The translations under genes were made by a program, and so were the position numbers. From NCBI GenBank assembly GCA_039707655.1, contig CM077676.1:235412866-235476865 (forward strand): a stretch of 64,000 bases of DNA, given 5' to 3'. The DNA is from Elymus sibiricus (Eukaryota > Streptophyta > Magnoliopsida > Poales > Poaceae). Position 1 is the stretch's first letter. Every line of letters starts with the position of its first letter. A model generated the notes under the pieces. That model worked only from the letters and a program-made list of their open reading frames with translations, ran no database searches and was not told where the DNA came from. Shown here piece after piece: positions 11,998 through 22,729 of the stretch.

Positions 11998-13960
11998 GTA
12001 GGAACTTTCCAGTTCAATTTTACCAATACCAGTTGCAATGGTTCGGTTTACGAAGAGCGTGTCGTTTATTGCAACTCTACAAAACCAAAAAACATGCCTG
12101 AAAAAGATGATACTTGGCATGGTGCCATGGTATGACCTCAACAAAGCGTGGTTATTTTTTGAGAGCGTTCGGCTAATGTCGTTGTACACGCTCTTCGTAA
12201 ACCGAACCATCACAAAAGGAAGTTTTGGTGGTTTCGAGAGGGAAATCACCAAGTTTGAAGTGGAATCCAAAGTTCCTTCGTTGTTTGTCGTTGAGTTTTT
12301 TCTATGATCAACATACACCCTATAATGCACCGTGTTCAAATTTGGCACTTTTCTGGGCTAATTTACTATATTTGGGCAGTTATGTGCATTTTCTAGGCAT
12401 TAATGCACATAATTCAATTTCACACAATCGGTCCACGAAAAAGTGCACCAAAACAGTTTGGAAAATCATGCTTCTGGTGTTTACTAAATTTGCATGCCTT
12501 TTACGAGGAATGGGGAGAGATTGCAAGGACATGTGTGGCAAGAGTCAACCACAAACGTGTCGTTTATTGGTTTTTCAACTCTACAAAATTGAAAAACATG
12601 CCTGAAAAAGATGATACTTGGCATGGTGCCATGATATGACCTTATAAAAGTGTCGTACTTTTTTTAGAAGGTTCGGCTAATGTCGTTTTACACGCTCTTC
12701 ATAAACCAAAACATCACAAAAGGCAGTTTCGTGGTTTCGAGAGGGAAATCACCAAGTTTGAAGGGGAATTCGAACTTCCTTCGTCATTTGTCCTTGAGTT
12801 TTTTTGTACGACCAACAAACACGCCATAATGCACCGTGTTGAAATTTGGCAATTTTTTGGGCTAATTTAGTATATTTGAGCAGTTATGTGCATTTTCTAG
12901 GCATTAATGCACATAATTCAATTTCGCACAATCACTCCATGGAAAAAATCACAAATTCCTTTTGGAAAATCATGCTTGTAGTATTTACTAAATTTGCATG
13001 CCATTTATGAGGAATGGTGGGAGATTTCAAGGACATGTGTCCCAAGAGTCAACCACAAACGTGTCGTTTATTGGTTTTTCAACTCTAGAAAATTGAAAAA
13101 CATGCCTGAAAAAGATGATACCAGGCATGGTGCCATGGTATGACCTCAGTAAAGCATGGTAATTTTTTGAGAAGGTTCGGCTAACCTAGTTGTACAAGCT
13201 CTTCATAAATCGTACCATCACAAAAAGGAAGTTTTGGTGGTTTCGAGAGGGAAATCACTAAGTTTGAAGGGGAATCCAAAGTTCCTTCGTCGTTTCTCCT
13301 AGAATTTTTTCTATGATCAACATAGACCCTGTCATGCACTATGTTCAAATTGTTACTTTTCCGGTCTAATTTACTATATTTGGGTAGTTATGTGCATTTT
13401 CTAGGCATTAATGCACATAATTCAACTTCGCACAATCGGTACATGAAAAAGTGCAAAAAAAGGGTATGGAAAATCATGCTTGTTGTGTTTAGTGAATGTG
13501 CATGCCTTTTACAAGGAATGGGGAGAGATTTCAAGGACATGTGTGGCAATTTGGACTTGAATTTATTATGAATTTATCATTTCGCGTCCAAACTATTTAC
13601 ACGATGCGCAAGCACTATCAGGCGCTAGATTTGAATTTTTTGCGCATTTCAGGACTCGTTTGATATACTAAAGCACTTTATAGCAATTACCTGACAATTA
13701 GCGCATATATGTCAAATCCCAGCTATAGCTACACGGGTGTGTTGGGAGGGATGTGGATTGCCGTTCGATCGTGGTGCGTCCTTTGGTGCACACGCGCGAT
13801 CCGCGTGGCTGGGGTTCCGGCCAATCAGAACGCAACACACAATAGGGTTAGCGCACATAGTTCTCATAGGTAATCAGATCTCGAGTGCTCTAAAAAACCA
13901 CCGCACTACGTACGGTTGTCCGGCCACTCCGTCCCAAAGCTCTCTCCAAGCGTCATCGTC

Positions 13961-14351
13961 CATGCCACCGCGCCGCGTACTAACTGGTAAGGAAGCGATG
14001 GCATCCCGGCGCGCCGAGTTCATCGCCGCCTGCGACCGCACACTAACTGGTAAGGAAGCGATGTCATCCCGCCGTGCCGAGTTCATCGCCGCGCGACCAC
14101 ACACCCACGTACGCGGACTTTGAAGCTGCCATGGCTGAATGGGCGGTGGAGCAAGAGGAGGCCAAAGTCGCACAGAAGGAGCGGAAAAGGCAGAAAGCAG
14201 TCAAGAGAAGAGAGTCCCGCACCGCAAGAAAGAAGCGGCCGCACGCGCTGCTGAGGAGAGCCGGACGGAGATCCAAGCACGGTGGGCTGCCGCCGACAAG
14301 GCCGGGAAGGAGAACGGCGGCGACTGTGTCTGGCCAGCATGCGAGAAGTAG
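13961..14351 (+). pseudogene. Basic, Ala/Glu-rich protein relic, copy B
   Basis: This is the duplicate of 9686-10075, with the same LTGKEAM double module and the same charged helix. The TAG of copy A is not present here (AGAGAGTCCC in place of AGATAGTCCC), so the frame from 14074 reads through to 14355 as an Arg-rich tail, while the KEAAARAAEESR segment is in another frame. No family is recognised. Confidence 0.4.
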
Positions 14352-15192
14352 TTAGTGGCCGGTCAAAAAAGTTGACTCAACTAAATCATAGCGTTCACAC
14401 CCGCAGCCACCCCGGAGCTCCTTCCTCTCTCATCTCTGCACTACCGGGTGGAGACGAGCTCGCCGGAGCTGTTTTGTAGTACCACCTCGCCGCGCGGGGC
14501 GGACGTGGACAGGCTTAAATAGCAGCGCCGGCGGGAGGCAACAAGCATTTCTCTTGTTGCATAGGTCGATCAATTCTTACTGTGTGAGCGAGTCAGGTTG
14601 ACACTTGATTGCATTTCATAAACTTATGATTATGATTGTTCATCGAGTGTCACCTTCGCCTCATTCATGTACGTTGATAGCCCTACTGCAAGATATTTTT
14701 AAATTTGCAGGTTACAACACTACATGCTGATAGATATTTTAATTCTTAGAAGACCACAAAACACATGGTTGTTATGGTGTACCATGTGCATTACTAATCC
14801 ATAAGTCAGTTAGAAAACATCGCACACGTACCATCACGACCACCCATGAGTGATTTAATTAACTCCACGTGTACAATTTTTTGAATACGGGATCCGGCAA
14901 TTTTCTCCTTTCTCGCACACGAGTATATTATACGCTTCGTCTGCGTTGTGTGTTTCGCCCGCGTAAGTTTTGAGTTTCGCAGCGAAATTTTCAGTAGGCG
15001 CGGAATTTCAGAATTTACCCCCCGCCAAACCCATCCCCAACCATCACATTTCCGCAGTACCCCCCCTCTACGGCAGCTCAAACCGCTGCCGCCGCAACAA
15101 CAGCTTCAACCACATCTACGTTCTGCCTGAGCCTCGTCGATCCAGTCAGGTACCCCACCGATCTCCATCACCGCCACGGCCTGATTGCTTAG

Positions 15193-15420
15193 ATGGCGCC
15201 TGCGAAACATCCTCATGCCTCCAAATCCCCACCCCCTACTCCAGAGCATCACCGCCTAAGAGTAACGATGGAGGTCGCGGAGCTGAAGGCGGTCCATGGT
15301 GCGGTGTCCGCTATGTGTGTCGACTAGGAGGAACATCTCGCCTCCGCCGCCGCCGACTTGTTGCGGGATCTGGCCCAGATGAAGTGCATGCCCCAGCAAC
15401 TACCCCTCGGGATTTACCAA
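15193..15420 (+). pseudogene. B3-associated transcript, exon 1, copy B (nonsense codon)
   Basis: This is the duplicate of exon 1 at 11000-11227, with identical start and donor positions. At 15325-15327 a TAG replaces the CCG codon of copy A, so the reading frame stops just before the EEHLAS module. Together with the phase mismatch to the next exon, this suggests exon 1 is not translated through to the B3 exons in this copy. Confidence 0.5.
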
Positions 15421-16064
15421 GTACGAACTGCCCAGTTCAATTTTACCAATACCAATTGCAATGGCTATGTTTTGTATGTTTGATGTATTAAGCCTGTTGT
15501 AGTAAACACGCCTAACCATTCTTAGCTATTTCACCTGCCTTTTTATAGACAACTGGGCCATTCTCTGCTCTAGCAGCACTTGCCTTGCGATGTTTAACTC
15601 TGTAAATTTCAATTTCACCAGTACCAGTTTCAATGGATATATTAGGTTGTCTGTACTTAACACATGCCTTGTTTATTTCAGTAATGTACACTGTGATGTT
15701 CAAGTATGAACTGCCCAGTTCAATTTCACCAATACCAGCTAGAAACTTACAATGCCTGACTTAGGTTGCTGTTAAGCCTGTTGTGGCAAACAGTTCTATC
15801 CATTTTTTAATCTATCCCTTTACTACTGTGCTACTCTTCGCAATGAAGATATCACTACAGATGCTGTCGTTTTATTACCATTTTCTATTTTTGGTGGATG
15901 TCAACCCTGTTGTAGTTAACATGCCTTTCCATGTACTTACACAGGGCCACAATGGGAAATGTTGTTGTTTACCGTCGAGGTTAGTTCCATCCCAATGTCT
16001 TATAGTACTTTACATCATTTATGCAATTGCATATTAGCTTGTAGCATTTACTTGCTTCTTGTAG

Positions 16065-17357
16065 GTACACATGTCAGCGGCACTGATCCACGCTTCAACC
16101 CGGAGGAACACCTCGCCTCCACCGCTGCCGACTTGGGGCGGGCTCTGGCCCAGATGAAGTGCCCCACCAACTACCCCTTGGATTTACCAAGTAGGAACTG
16201 TCCAGTTCAATTTTACCAATACCAATTGCAATGGCTATGTTATTTATGGTTGATGTATTAAGCCTATTGTAGTAAACACGCCTAACCATTCTTAGCTATT
16301 TCCCCTACCTTTTTATAGACAACTGGGCCATTCTCTGCTCTAGCAGTACTTGCCTTGCGATGCTTAACTCTGTCAATTTCAATTTCATCAGTACCAGTTT
16401 CAATGGCTATATTAGGTTGTCTGTACTTAACACATGCCTTGTTTATTTCAGTAATTTACACTGTCATGTTCAAGTATGAACTGTCCAGTTCAATTTCACC
16501 AATACTAGCTAGAAACTTATAGTGCCTGACTTAGGTTGCTGTTAAGCCTGTTGTAGCAAATAGTTCTATCCATTTTTTAATCTATCCCTTTACTACCGTG
16601 CTACTCTTCGCAATGGAGATATCACTAGAGATGCTATCGTTTTATTACCATTTCCTATTTTTGGTGGATGTAGTTAACATGCCTTTCCATGTACTTACGC
16701 AGGGCTGCAACGGGCGATGCTATTGTTTGCCGTCGAGGTTAGTTGCATCCCATGTCTTATAGTATTTTACATCATTTGTGCAATTGAAGTTTAGCTTCTA
16801 ACATTTAGTGTTTGCTTGTAGGTACATATATCATCGGTACTGATCCACGCTTCGACCCCTTTTGCTTATGGGGCAATGAGATATTCATGAACAGGCATCA
16901 AGTGAGGAAACTAAGAAAGATTGTTAGGCGAAATAGACGGGTGATGGGAATTAAACTCTTTATTTACACTTTGTCCAAGACAACAGTGAACTTTAGGATG
17001 GTAAGTAATCTGTTGCCTTTTCCCCTGCCCACAACGAGTTACTCTATTAGACAAGAATTTCTGAAATTTTTCTGTTTTTAGTGGTTTCCAAAGCATTTTA
17101 CTCATGATTACCTTGCAAACTACATGACCGGAGTGGAGGCAACTAAGGTTAAAGTATATAATTCATACTACCCTGATAATGGTCTAGAAGTCTTCTTGAA
17201 GGCGGTGAAGGATGGGCGGGCGATCGTCACAAGGGGTTGGACAAAAGTTGTGCGCGCCTTTGCCATGGAGGAGGGCACATTATGGGCATTCCGCTTCTTC
17301 AACACTATCGGCAGCCAAAATGATTTACACTTCTCTCTTCACCTTTACCACCTCTAA
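16065..17357 (+). CDS. B3 DNA-binding-domain-like protein, 3' exons
   Basis: Exons are 16065-16190 (EEHLAS module), 16822-17000 and 17082-17357, all with canonical GT-AG borders and compatible phases. The last two encode the B3-like fold: LFIYTLSKTTVNFRM ends one exon and WFPKHFTHDYL opens the next, followed by LEVFLKAVKDGRAIVTRGW and TKVVRAFAMEEGTLWAFRFF. This is the strand order and the GW-x2-(F/V)-(V/A)...(E/K)EG pattern of plant B3 domains, which bind DNA in the nucleus. Introns 1 and 2 are homologous, so the module plus intron was tandemly duplicated. The translation start is unresolved because exon 1 has a stop and the wrong phase. The gene ends just before the right subterminal array, so it belongs to the element. 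Function is inferred from the domain only. Confidence 0.55.
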
Positions 17358-17399
17358 ATATTGTGGTTCTTCATAGTTAATCTGTTGCCTAATTCTGTA

Positions 17400-17559
17400 A
17401 TTACTGAACACATTGTACTGAGATTTTGATTTATTGATTGGTTGTTGAACCATTGTGATGAGAATATGAAATATTTAAATTCCGTACTTCATAATTTATA
17501 ATTTGAAATATTCCAATTTGAATTATAAATTATAGGAAAAAATATAATTAAAAAGCAGG
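17400..17559. other. AT-rich 3' flank of the B3-like gene
   Basis: The sequence after the stop is AT-rich, with AATAT and TTATAAATTAT stretches that form a small inverted repeat near 17490-17535. It is probably the 3' UTR and polyadenylation region. Confidence 0.35.
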
Positions 17560-18000
17560 ATTAAAACACCGTACACACGGTTATAAAGAAAACAGCGTGT
17601 GCGATGGTAAAATAAAGAACACACGGTTCTTTCACGGAAAACGTATGTGATACTCAGCCCCCGAACGCACGGTTTATCCTTATACGCATGTGGGATTGCC
17701 ATAAGTATCGCACATGTTTCCGTAATATACGCGTGTGCGATTCCTGGTAATACCACAAACATTTCAAACCTGTATGCGTGTGTAATATCGGATAAAAACA
17801 AGACAGTTCAGATTTGCAGACCATGTGTGATAGGTATACCTATCGCACACACTTAAGAAAATGGACACGTTGGCTATAGCTGAGACACCACACACATTTA
17901 ATGGTTTTGAACTGTGTGTGATAGTGTATGTATCGCAAACATACCGGTAGAAATAAGTTTGTGATATCCACCTTTTGCACACGTGCATATCTGCGAAATC
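17560..18000. repeat. Right subterminal motif array of CACTA-1
   Basis: At least ten variants of ACACACGGTT, GTGTGCGATGG, CGTATGTGATAC, CGCACATGTTT and TGTGTGATAG alternate in both orientations over about 430 bp. Inverted, closely spaced copies of a motif of about 10 bp are typical of CACTA subterminal regions where the element's DNA-binding protein assembles. ORFs in both strands across it are artefacts. Confidence 0.7.
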
Positions 18001-18070
18001 ATTTCAGATGTCTCGCAGATCAGAAACGTAGTGCCACGACTTCACATATGATTAGTTTACAAGAATTGTC

Positions 18071-18612
18071 AACAGTGGCAAAACAGTCTTTACATGTTGA
18101 TTAGATAGCCAACAGTGCCATCATACCTAACTCTGCCGGTTTAGGACAAACACAATAAATGCGCCGTTAGGTGTCATGTGGAAGAGTAGCCCCGGCAAGG
18201 TTCCTGCACCGCTCGCCCAGCTACCTCCTATAATTTTGACACGCCTTCTGGATGGGTGTCATTAAAGGTAATCCTCCTTTCAGCATGCTGCCACGTGCCC
18301 CGACAAACCTCACCAAACTGCCTGCCCGCTCGACACCTCACAGATTAGCGACTAGCTGCTCGATGAGGTGGAGCGAAGAGGAGCCAGTAAAGGCTTGCCG
18401 GCACGGAGCTTGCCGGGCCTTTAACTTGCCGTCTGGGCCTTGCCGGTAAATGATGCATCTATTCTGAGCGCTAGTCAAGTGCTTCTGGATGCTTCATCTT
18501 GATACCAAGTCTTGAATCTTGATGTTGGTAATCTCCCGGCAAGCCCTGGCCACCAAGAATGCTACCACTGTCTGAGCATAAGTCATGGTATAAAATACCC
18601 ATGTTTTATACA
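18071..18612 (-). repeat. Tat-1 3' LTR, truncated
   Basis: This segment aligns with 38653-39202 and shares landmarks such as AACTCTGCCGGTTTAGGAC and GACACGCCTTCTGGA. It ends with CA at 18612 next to a GGGGGCTCC run on the minus strand that can serve as polypurine tract. The part equivalent to 38347-38652 (the U5 side) is missing, so the LTR was cut at about 18071. Confidence 0.85.
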
Positions 18613-18865
18613 CTGATAGGAGCCCCCGGGCCTGGGCCACATGCGCGTCCGAAGCATCGTTGGGCTAGGCCCAAACAATGTGCAGACACGTGGTGAGAAA
18701 TTACTGTTGTAAATCTTGTGATGATGATTTCCCTCTCGCACGCCCACATCGTGCATTTAATGCGGGTTGCAGGAGTGGTGGACTGTAATGACGGTTTTGT
18801 GGCAGTGCGCTTGCAAAAGCGCTGCCACGTCGAACAGTAAAGAGCCAGCCTCCCCGCACCTTCCC

Positions 18866-18875
18866 CATAAAAAGG
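18866..18875 (+). promoter_or_regulatory. Possible TATA box of the antisense extra ORF of Tat-1
   Basis: CATAAAAAGG lies about 130 bp upstream of the ATG at 19005, on the strand opposite to gag-pol. A comparable TATAAAAG precedes the antisense ORF of Tat-2, so a dedicated promoter is plausible. Confidence 0.4.
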
Positions 18876-19004
18876 CAACCACGAGGGGGCGCTGCTCATT
18901 CACCCTTGCCCTTTGTTGCATCTTCTTCTTCCTCTCGCCAGAACAGATTCCGCCACTGCCAATTCACGTCTCTTCCCCAATCCTCTCTTCCTTTCTGAGC
19001 TCCC

Positions 19005-20590
19005 ATGGCGCCCAAAAAGGCAGATACAGAGGGGAAGAAACCCGCCAAGCCCGTCGACCCCAAAGCGGAGAAGAGGAAGGCGTATTTGGAAGAGCGGCGG
19101 AGGGAAAATGCGGTCTTCTCGCCACCGGCCCTAGACAAGAGCACCCTCATCAATAGGTACACATACATGTGGGGGAGGGACACCTAGGATCACAAGGCCC
19201 CAGAAGTGCTCCCTGCTGACACCAAAGTTGCTGGAGATGCGTATCCGTTCTTCTGCGTGTATTTCTACTGTGGCTTGGTTCCCCCCTTTTCAGATTTCTT
19301 CAGCGAACTGATGTACACATTTGGGTTTCGACTTCTGGATTTTACCCCAAATCCAATGACTTGCATGTCAGTCTTCGCCCACATGTACGAGAATTTTGTT
19401 GGAGTTGTCCCCAACGTCAATCTCTTCTGCCACTTCTTCATTCCCCGCATCGAAGATGATGCACTCTCTGGCAGCGTGACTTGGATTCCTCGGGCTAAGA
19501 CCAATGGGAAATATCTTGCCAATCTGCTCCATCTGAAGTGGGAAGAGTGGCAGGCAGAGTGGTGTTGGATCAAGGAGAAGGACTTCCCCAACTTTTGCTT
19601 GCCACGTACAGAGAGGATTGACCGCGGCAAGAACTAGAGTGATCTTGGCACCAGCAACAAGAAGCTTGGTCCGGCACTGAACCGGATTGCATGCCTCAAG
19701 ATTGCCGGGCAAACCATTGAGATGGTAGGAGCAGACTTCCTCCGGCGACACATCGCGCCGCTGTAGAAGAGGCAGAGGTACTCTTGGGAGTACCAGAATG
19801 CTGCTGACATCGTGCGGCTATATCCGGGGCTGGGTAACAACCTTACTGTCATGCAACATATCAGCCTTTCTCATCAACTGTTCAGAACTTCCGGCAAGTT
19901 CCACTTGCCGGCCCAAGTTGTTCCATTGCATATTAATTCCGCCAAGGATTCCATCTTGGCGATGATGCCAGCGTGCAATGCCCAAGGAGTTGAAGCTGAC
20001 TGGGAGCTGCCCTCACTTGAAGATGAAATGACTTGGGCTTCTAACTTGACGGAGAGGGCCACTCGAGAGGAGAAGGACCTCATCCATGCCACCAGAGATG
20101 AAGAACTGGCATAAATTGCTCACAGAGCCGAGGAGGCCTTGAAAGCTACTAAGGTTAGTGGTTCCCAGGCCGCGGCAACCGAAGAGGAGGAAGAGACCCC
20201 CGACGAAGAGGTTGCCGAAGAGCACCAGGAAGAGCCTGCCGGGGAAGGTGTTGCCGGTGATCTTGAGGAGGAAGAGGATCCCCAAGGCCCGAAGAAGAAG
20301 GCACACGTTCTTCGGAAGGCATCCAGCCAGGAGATAGTGCGCCCTTCTTCGCCAGGAACTGGCCCTGTCATGAAGAAGATGACCACCAAGACTGGCCAGC
20401 AACAAGAAGTTCGCCGGCAATCAACTTGGCGCCCTCGAGCTCAACGTCCATCTTTCCAGCAAGAAGTTGCTGGAGAAGTTGTGTCTTCTCAACAGGCATC
20501 TTCGCCTCCGCCGTCACTCAAGAGGACCAGGGAGTCACCTCTGCCAGTGAGATATGACCTCTCCGTCCTTAGTGAGCCCGAAGACGAGGA
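19005..20590 (+). pseudogene. Tat-1 antisense extra ORF, exon 1: Transposase_28-like (putative gypsy type transposon domain)
   Basis: The frame opens with ATG in good context (CTCCCATGGCGCCC). It gives a Lys-rich head, then FYCGLVPPFSDFFSELMYTF, PNPMTCMSVFAHMYENFVGV and PNVNLFCHFF. This is the conserved core of the plant family Pfam calls putative gypsy type transposon (Transposase_28), whose role is unknown. Further on come a Glu-rich acidic segment and a Lys/Ser/Pro-rich segment. One single frame holds four stops (TAG 19185, TAG 19635, TAG near 19764, TAA 20112), with coding continuing after each; most look like C-to-T or G-to-A changes. The exon ends at a GTAAGC donor at 20591. Confidence 0.75.
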
Positions 20591-20670
20591 GTAAGCATAA
20601 CCATTTATCTTCATCAAATCTTGATTTCATCTTGATCGTCATTTTGACTTGATTTCCTTTGTCTTTGCAG

Positions 20671-22729
20671 GGATATAGAAACCCTTGTACACAGGGCGAA
20701 GCGTACTAAAGCTGCAACTGAGCACGAGCCAGTGGCAAGTGCTGGGCAGGGGTGACATCCTCCGATGCTGCTGTTTCCAGCTCCCAGCCCAGCCCCCAGC
20801 ACAAGACTGTGGTGCAGTTTCTGCTCGCGAGCACTAGCGCTGATGTACCTCCACCTGATCTTGACAAAGAGATGGGAGGGGTCCACCAGGAGGAAGAGCG
20901 CCCGGAGGCGGATCCTGCCATGGCTTCCCCGTCAACCATCGTCTCGGAGAGCGCGTCACCGGCAAGGGCCTCCGCTGATGAGTCTGTTTGCACAGAGATC
21001 ATCCCGGCAAGCGAAACTGCCGCTGATCGTGCGCCGGCAACTGAGGTTGCCGGGGAAGGAACCACCCTTTCTCAACAAGAACCAACAGGTAACCCACTTG
21101 CTTCTGAGCTCTCTCCATTTTTTTTCTTGAACTTGACATGTAAATTGAATTTCCTTCTGCTCTTTGCTCTTGTTCCACTTTGCAGATCTACCTTCTCCCA
21201 AAGAAGGAGAAATTCTTGCGGACGTGGCAGAAATTGCAAAGAACGCAGCTGACGAAGCCACCAAGATTTCTGCCGGAGAGGCTGCCAAATCCATTGTCGA
21301 GGAGGAGAGGGAAGCTACCAGAGAGCTAGAGAAGTCTCCTGACAACACATCTGCCCCCATCCAGACAAACACAGAGATGGTGTTGGTCGGCGCTCACAAG
21401 CCAAATCCCGAAATTCAACCTGCCGCACCAACCACTCAAATCTTGGCGGACGCCTTGACACTTGCTGCTCCTCAGCAAGGATCTGAAGCTCCCAGCTTGT
21501 CAGGCACTGGATATCCAAGTTTCGACGAAGAGATTGCCCGGATTCTAGCCCCCTTCTCCCAAAGTACCACTGAAGCCGACAACGCTACTGACAGCGCGGC
21601 AGATCTTACCTTCCTAGAAACCATGGCTGCCGGCTTCAAGGACGTGCAAGATTGCTACAGCAAGCATTGGGATAAACTCCAAGAAGAGCACAAAGCTTTG
21701 GAGCTTGCCGAAGAGAAGCTGAAAGAGAAGGCGGAGGAATAAGGAAGAAAAACTTGCCGCTGCCTAGGAGAAGGCAACATCTTTTGATGGCAAGCTGGCA
21801 GAGCGCAAGGCGTAGCTCAATGCCAGAGAGAAGGATCTTGCCACACAAGAAGACGCCCTTGCCGCCAAACTTCGCGGCATGGATGAAGAGATTGAAAAGC
21901 TCCTCAAGCAAAGGACACAAGAGCTGGAAAAGAATCACAAGGAATCCATTGGAACCCAAGCTCGAGAGAGTGCCGCCAAGCTCAAGGAGGCCACTTATGA
22001 AGTTGCAGCTGCTGCTACCACCAAGGTGGATTTGGTGTCTCAGGTGAACAAGTTGAAAGAAGACCTCACCGGCAATAGTGAAGAGATCAAGCTCTCAAAG
22101 ATGAAGCGCAGAAGGCAGCTCATACCCTAGGGGAGCTGCCGACACAGCTGGCATCCAAGAGCCAAGATCTTGTCAAGGCCACCAAGGTAGTAGAGGATCT
22201 GAAATCTAAGCTCTCCACCTTGGAAAAAGATGTTGAATCCGCCAAGGCAGAAGAGATAATCTTGACGGAGAAGCTTGAAACAGAGGAGGCCTCCAGAGTA
22301 GATGCTGAAAATCAGTTCACCAGACTACGTGAAGTGCTCTCCCTCTAGACTAACAGGCTCATCAACATCGCCGAAGGCATAACCATGTAGCTTGCCATCA
22401 TGGATATGAGGAGTTGGAGCTTCACCGTCAACGACAAGGAGGCCGCCAGCGCCAGACTGACAAAATTTTTTGACGGCCTCATTGACGCCCTGAAAACTTA
22501 TCATGAAGACAGATCTGCTTCGTTTGCCAATGAATCCCAGAAGTTTGGCCACGACGTCCTTTATAAGGTGCTCGTCAAGGTCGCCTACCACAATCCTGAT
22601 GTTGATCTCTCCGGGGTATTCAAGACCTTGCCGCAGAATACAGACATCACGGCTATCGACAAGGTTATTGCTCCAATCGCCGACATGGTTCTTCTCGTTC
22701 CCAGGCATCAAGGCGATCTTCAGAACTAG
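20671..22729 (+). pseudogene. Tat-1 antisense extra ORF, exons 2-3: coiled-coil C-terminal half
   Basis: Exon 2 (20671-21088, after TTTGCAG) is Ser/Pro/Glu-rich and has a one-base frameshift near 20745. Exon 3 (from 21186, after TTTGCAG) begins DLPSPKEGEILADVAEIAKN and becomes a long Glu/Lys/Ala coiled coil (for example LRGMDEEIEKLLKQRTQELE). It ends with a globular tail containing LTKFFDGLIDALKTYHED and the stop at 22729. Several stops and a frameshift break exon 3 (stops near 21740 and 22348). The layout matches the extra ORF of Tat-2 at 51505-55455. The protein's function is unknown. Confidence 0.7.

Larger units (their letters stand above)
7785..12040. repeat. 4.27-kb segmental tandem duplication, copy A
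   Basis: Copy A begins inside the third satellite unit. It runs through the satellite end, the basic-protein relic and the first two exons of the B3-associated transcript, and stops in intron 2. It matches 12041-16240 at an offset of about 4275 bp near 9686 and 4193 bp near 11000. The change in offset reflects an 82-bp segment (about 10080-10160) present only in copy A. Similarity is very high by eye, so the duplication is recent compared with the satellite. Confidence 0.85.
12041..16240. repeat. 4.27-kb segmental tandem duplication, copy B
   Basis: Copy B repeats three satellite subunits (landmarks near 12338, 12837 and 13340), the spacer (13544 onward), the basic-protein relic (13961-14351) and exons 1-2. 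Unlike copy A it continues into the remaining intron and the B3-like exons. The join at 12036-12060 contains a segment of about 25 bp (GGTTCGGTTTACGAAGAGCG) that is the reverse complement of satellite sequence near 7912-7935. Confidence 0.85.
1..18070. mobile_element. Non-autonomous CACTA-like region (CACTA-1), left end outside or at the window edge
   Basis: I group this stretch as one element because a short motif of the form GTGTGCGAT / ACACACGGTT recurs in arrays at both sides (15-430, 1740-1945, 17560-18000), which is how CACTA subterminal regions look. The interior holds a satellite array, small gene relics and a B3-like gene. No TNP2-type transposase reading frame is visible. The exact termini are not resolved. 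On the right, a GTAGTG ends at 18033 and a CAGTG at about 18078, just where homology to the Tat-1 LTR starts, and either could be the terminus. The left end and target duplication cannot be checked. It could also be two nested elements. Confidence 0.55.

Noticed and set aside
17523..17988. ORFs across the right subterminal array
   Set aside because: Both strands read through because of short repeated motifs; there is no start context or domain.
20120..20420. Minus-strand ORFs opposite the Tat-1 extra ORF
   Set aside because: They are complements of the acidic Glu-rich stretch, giving Ser/Leu/Phe-rich shadows.
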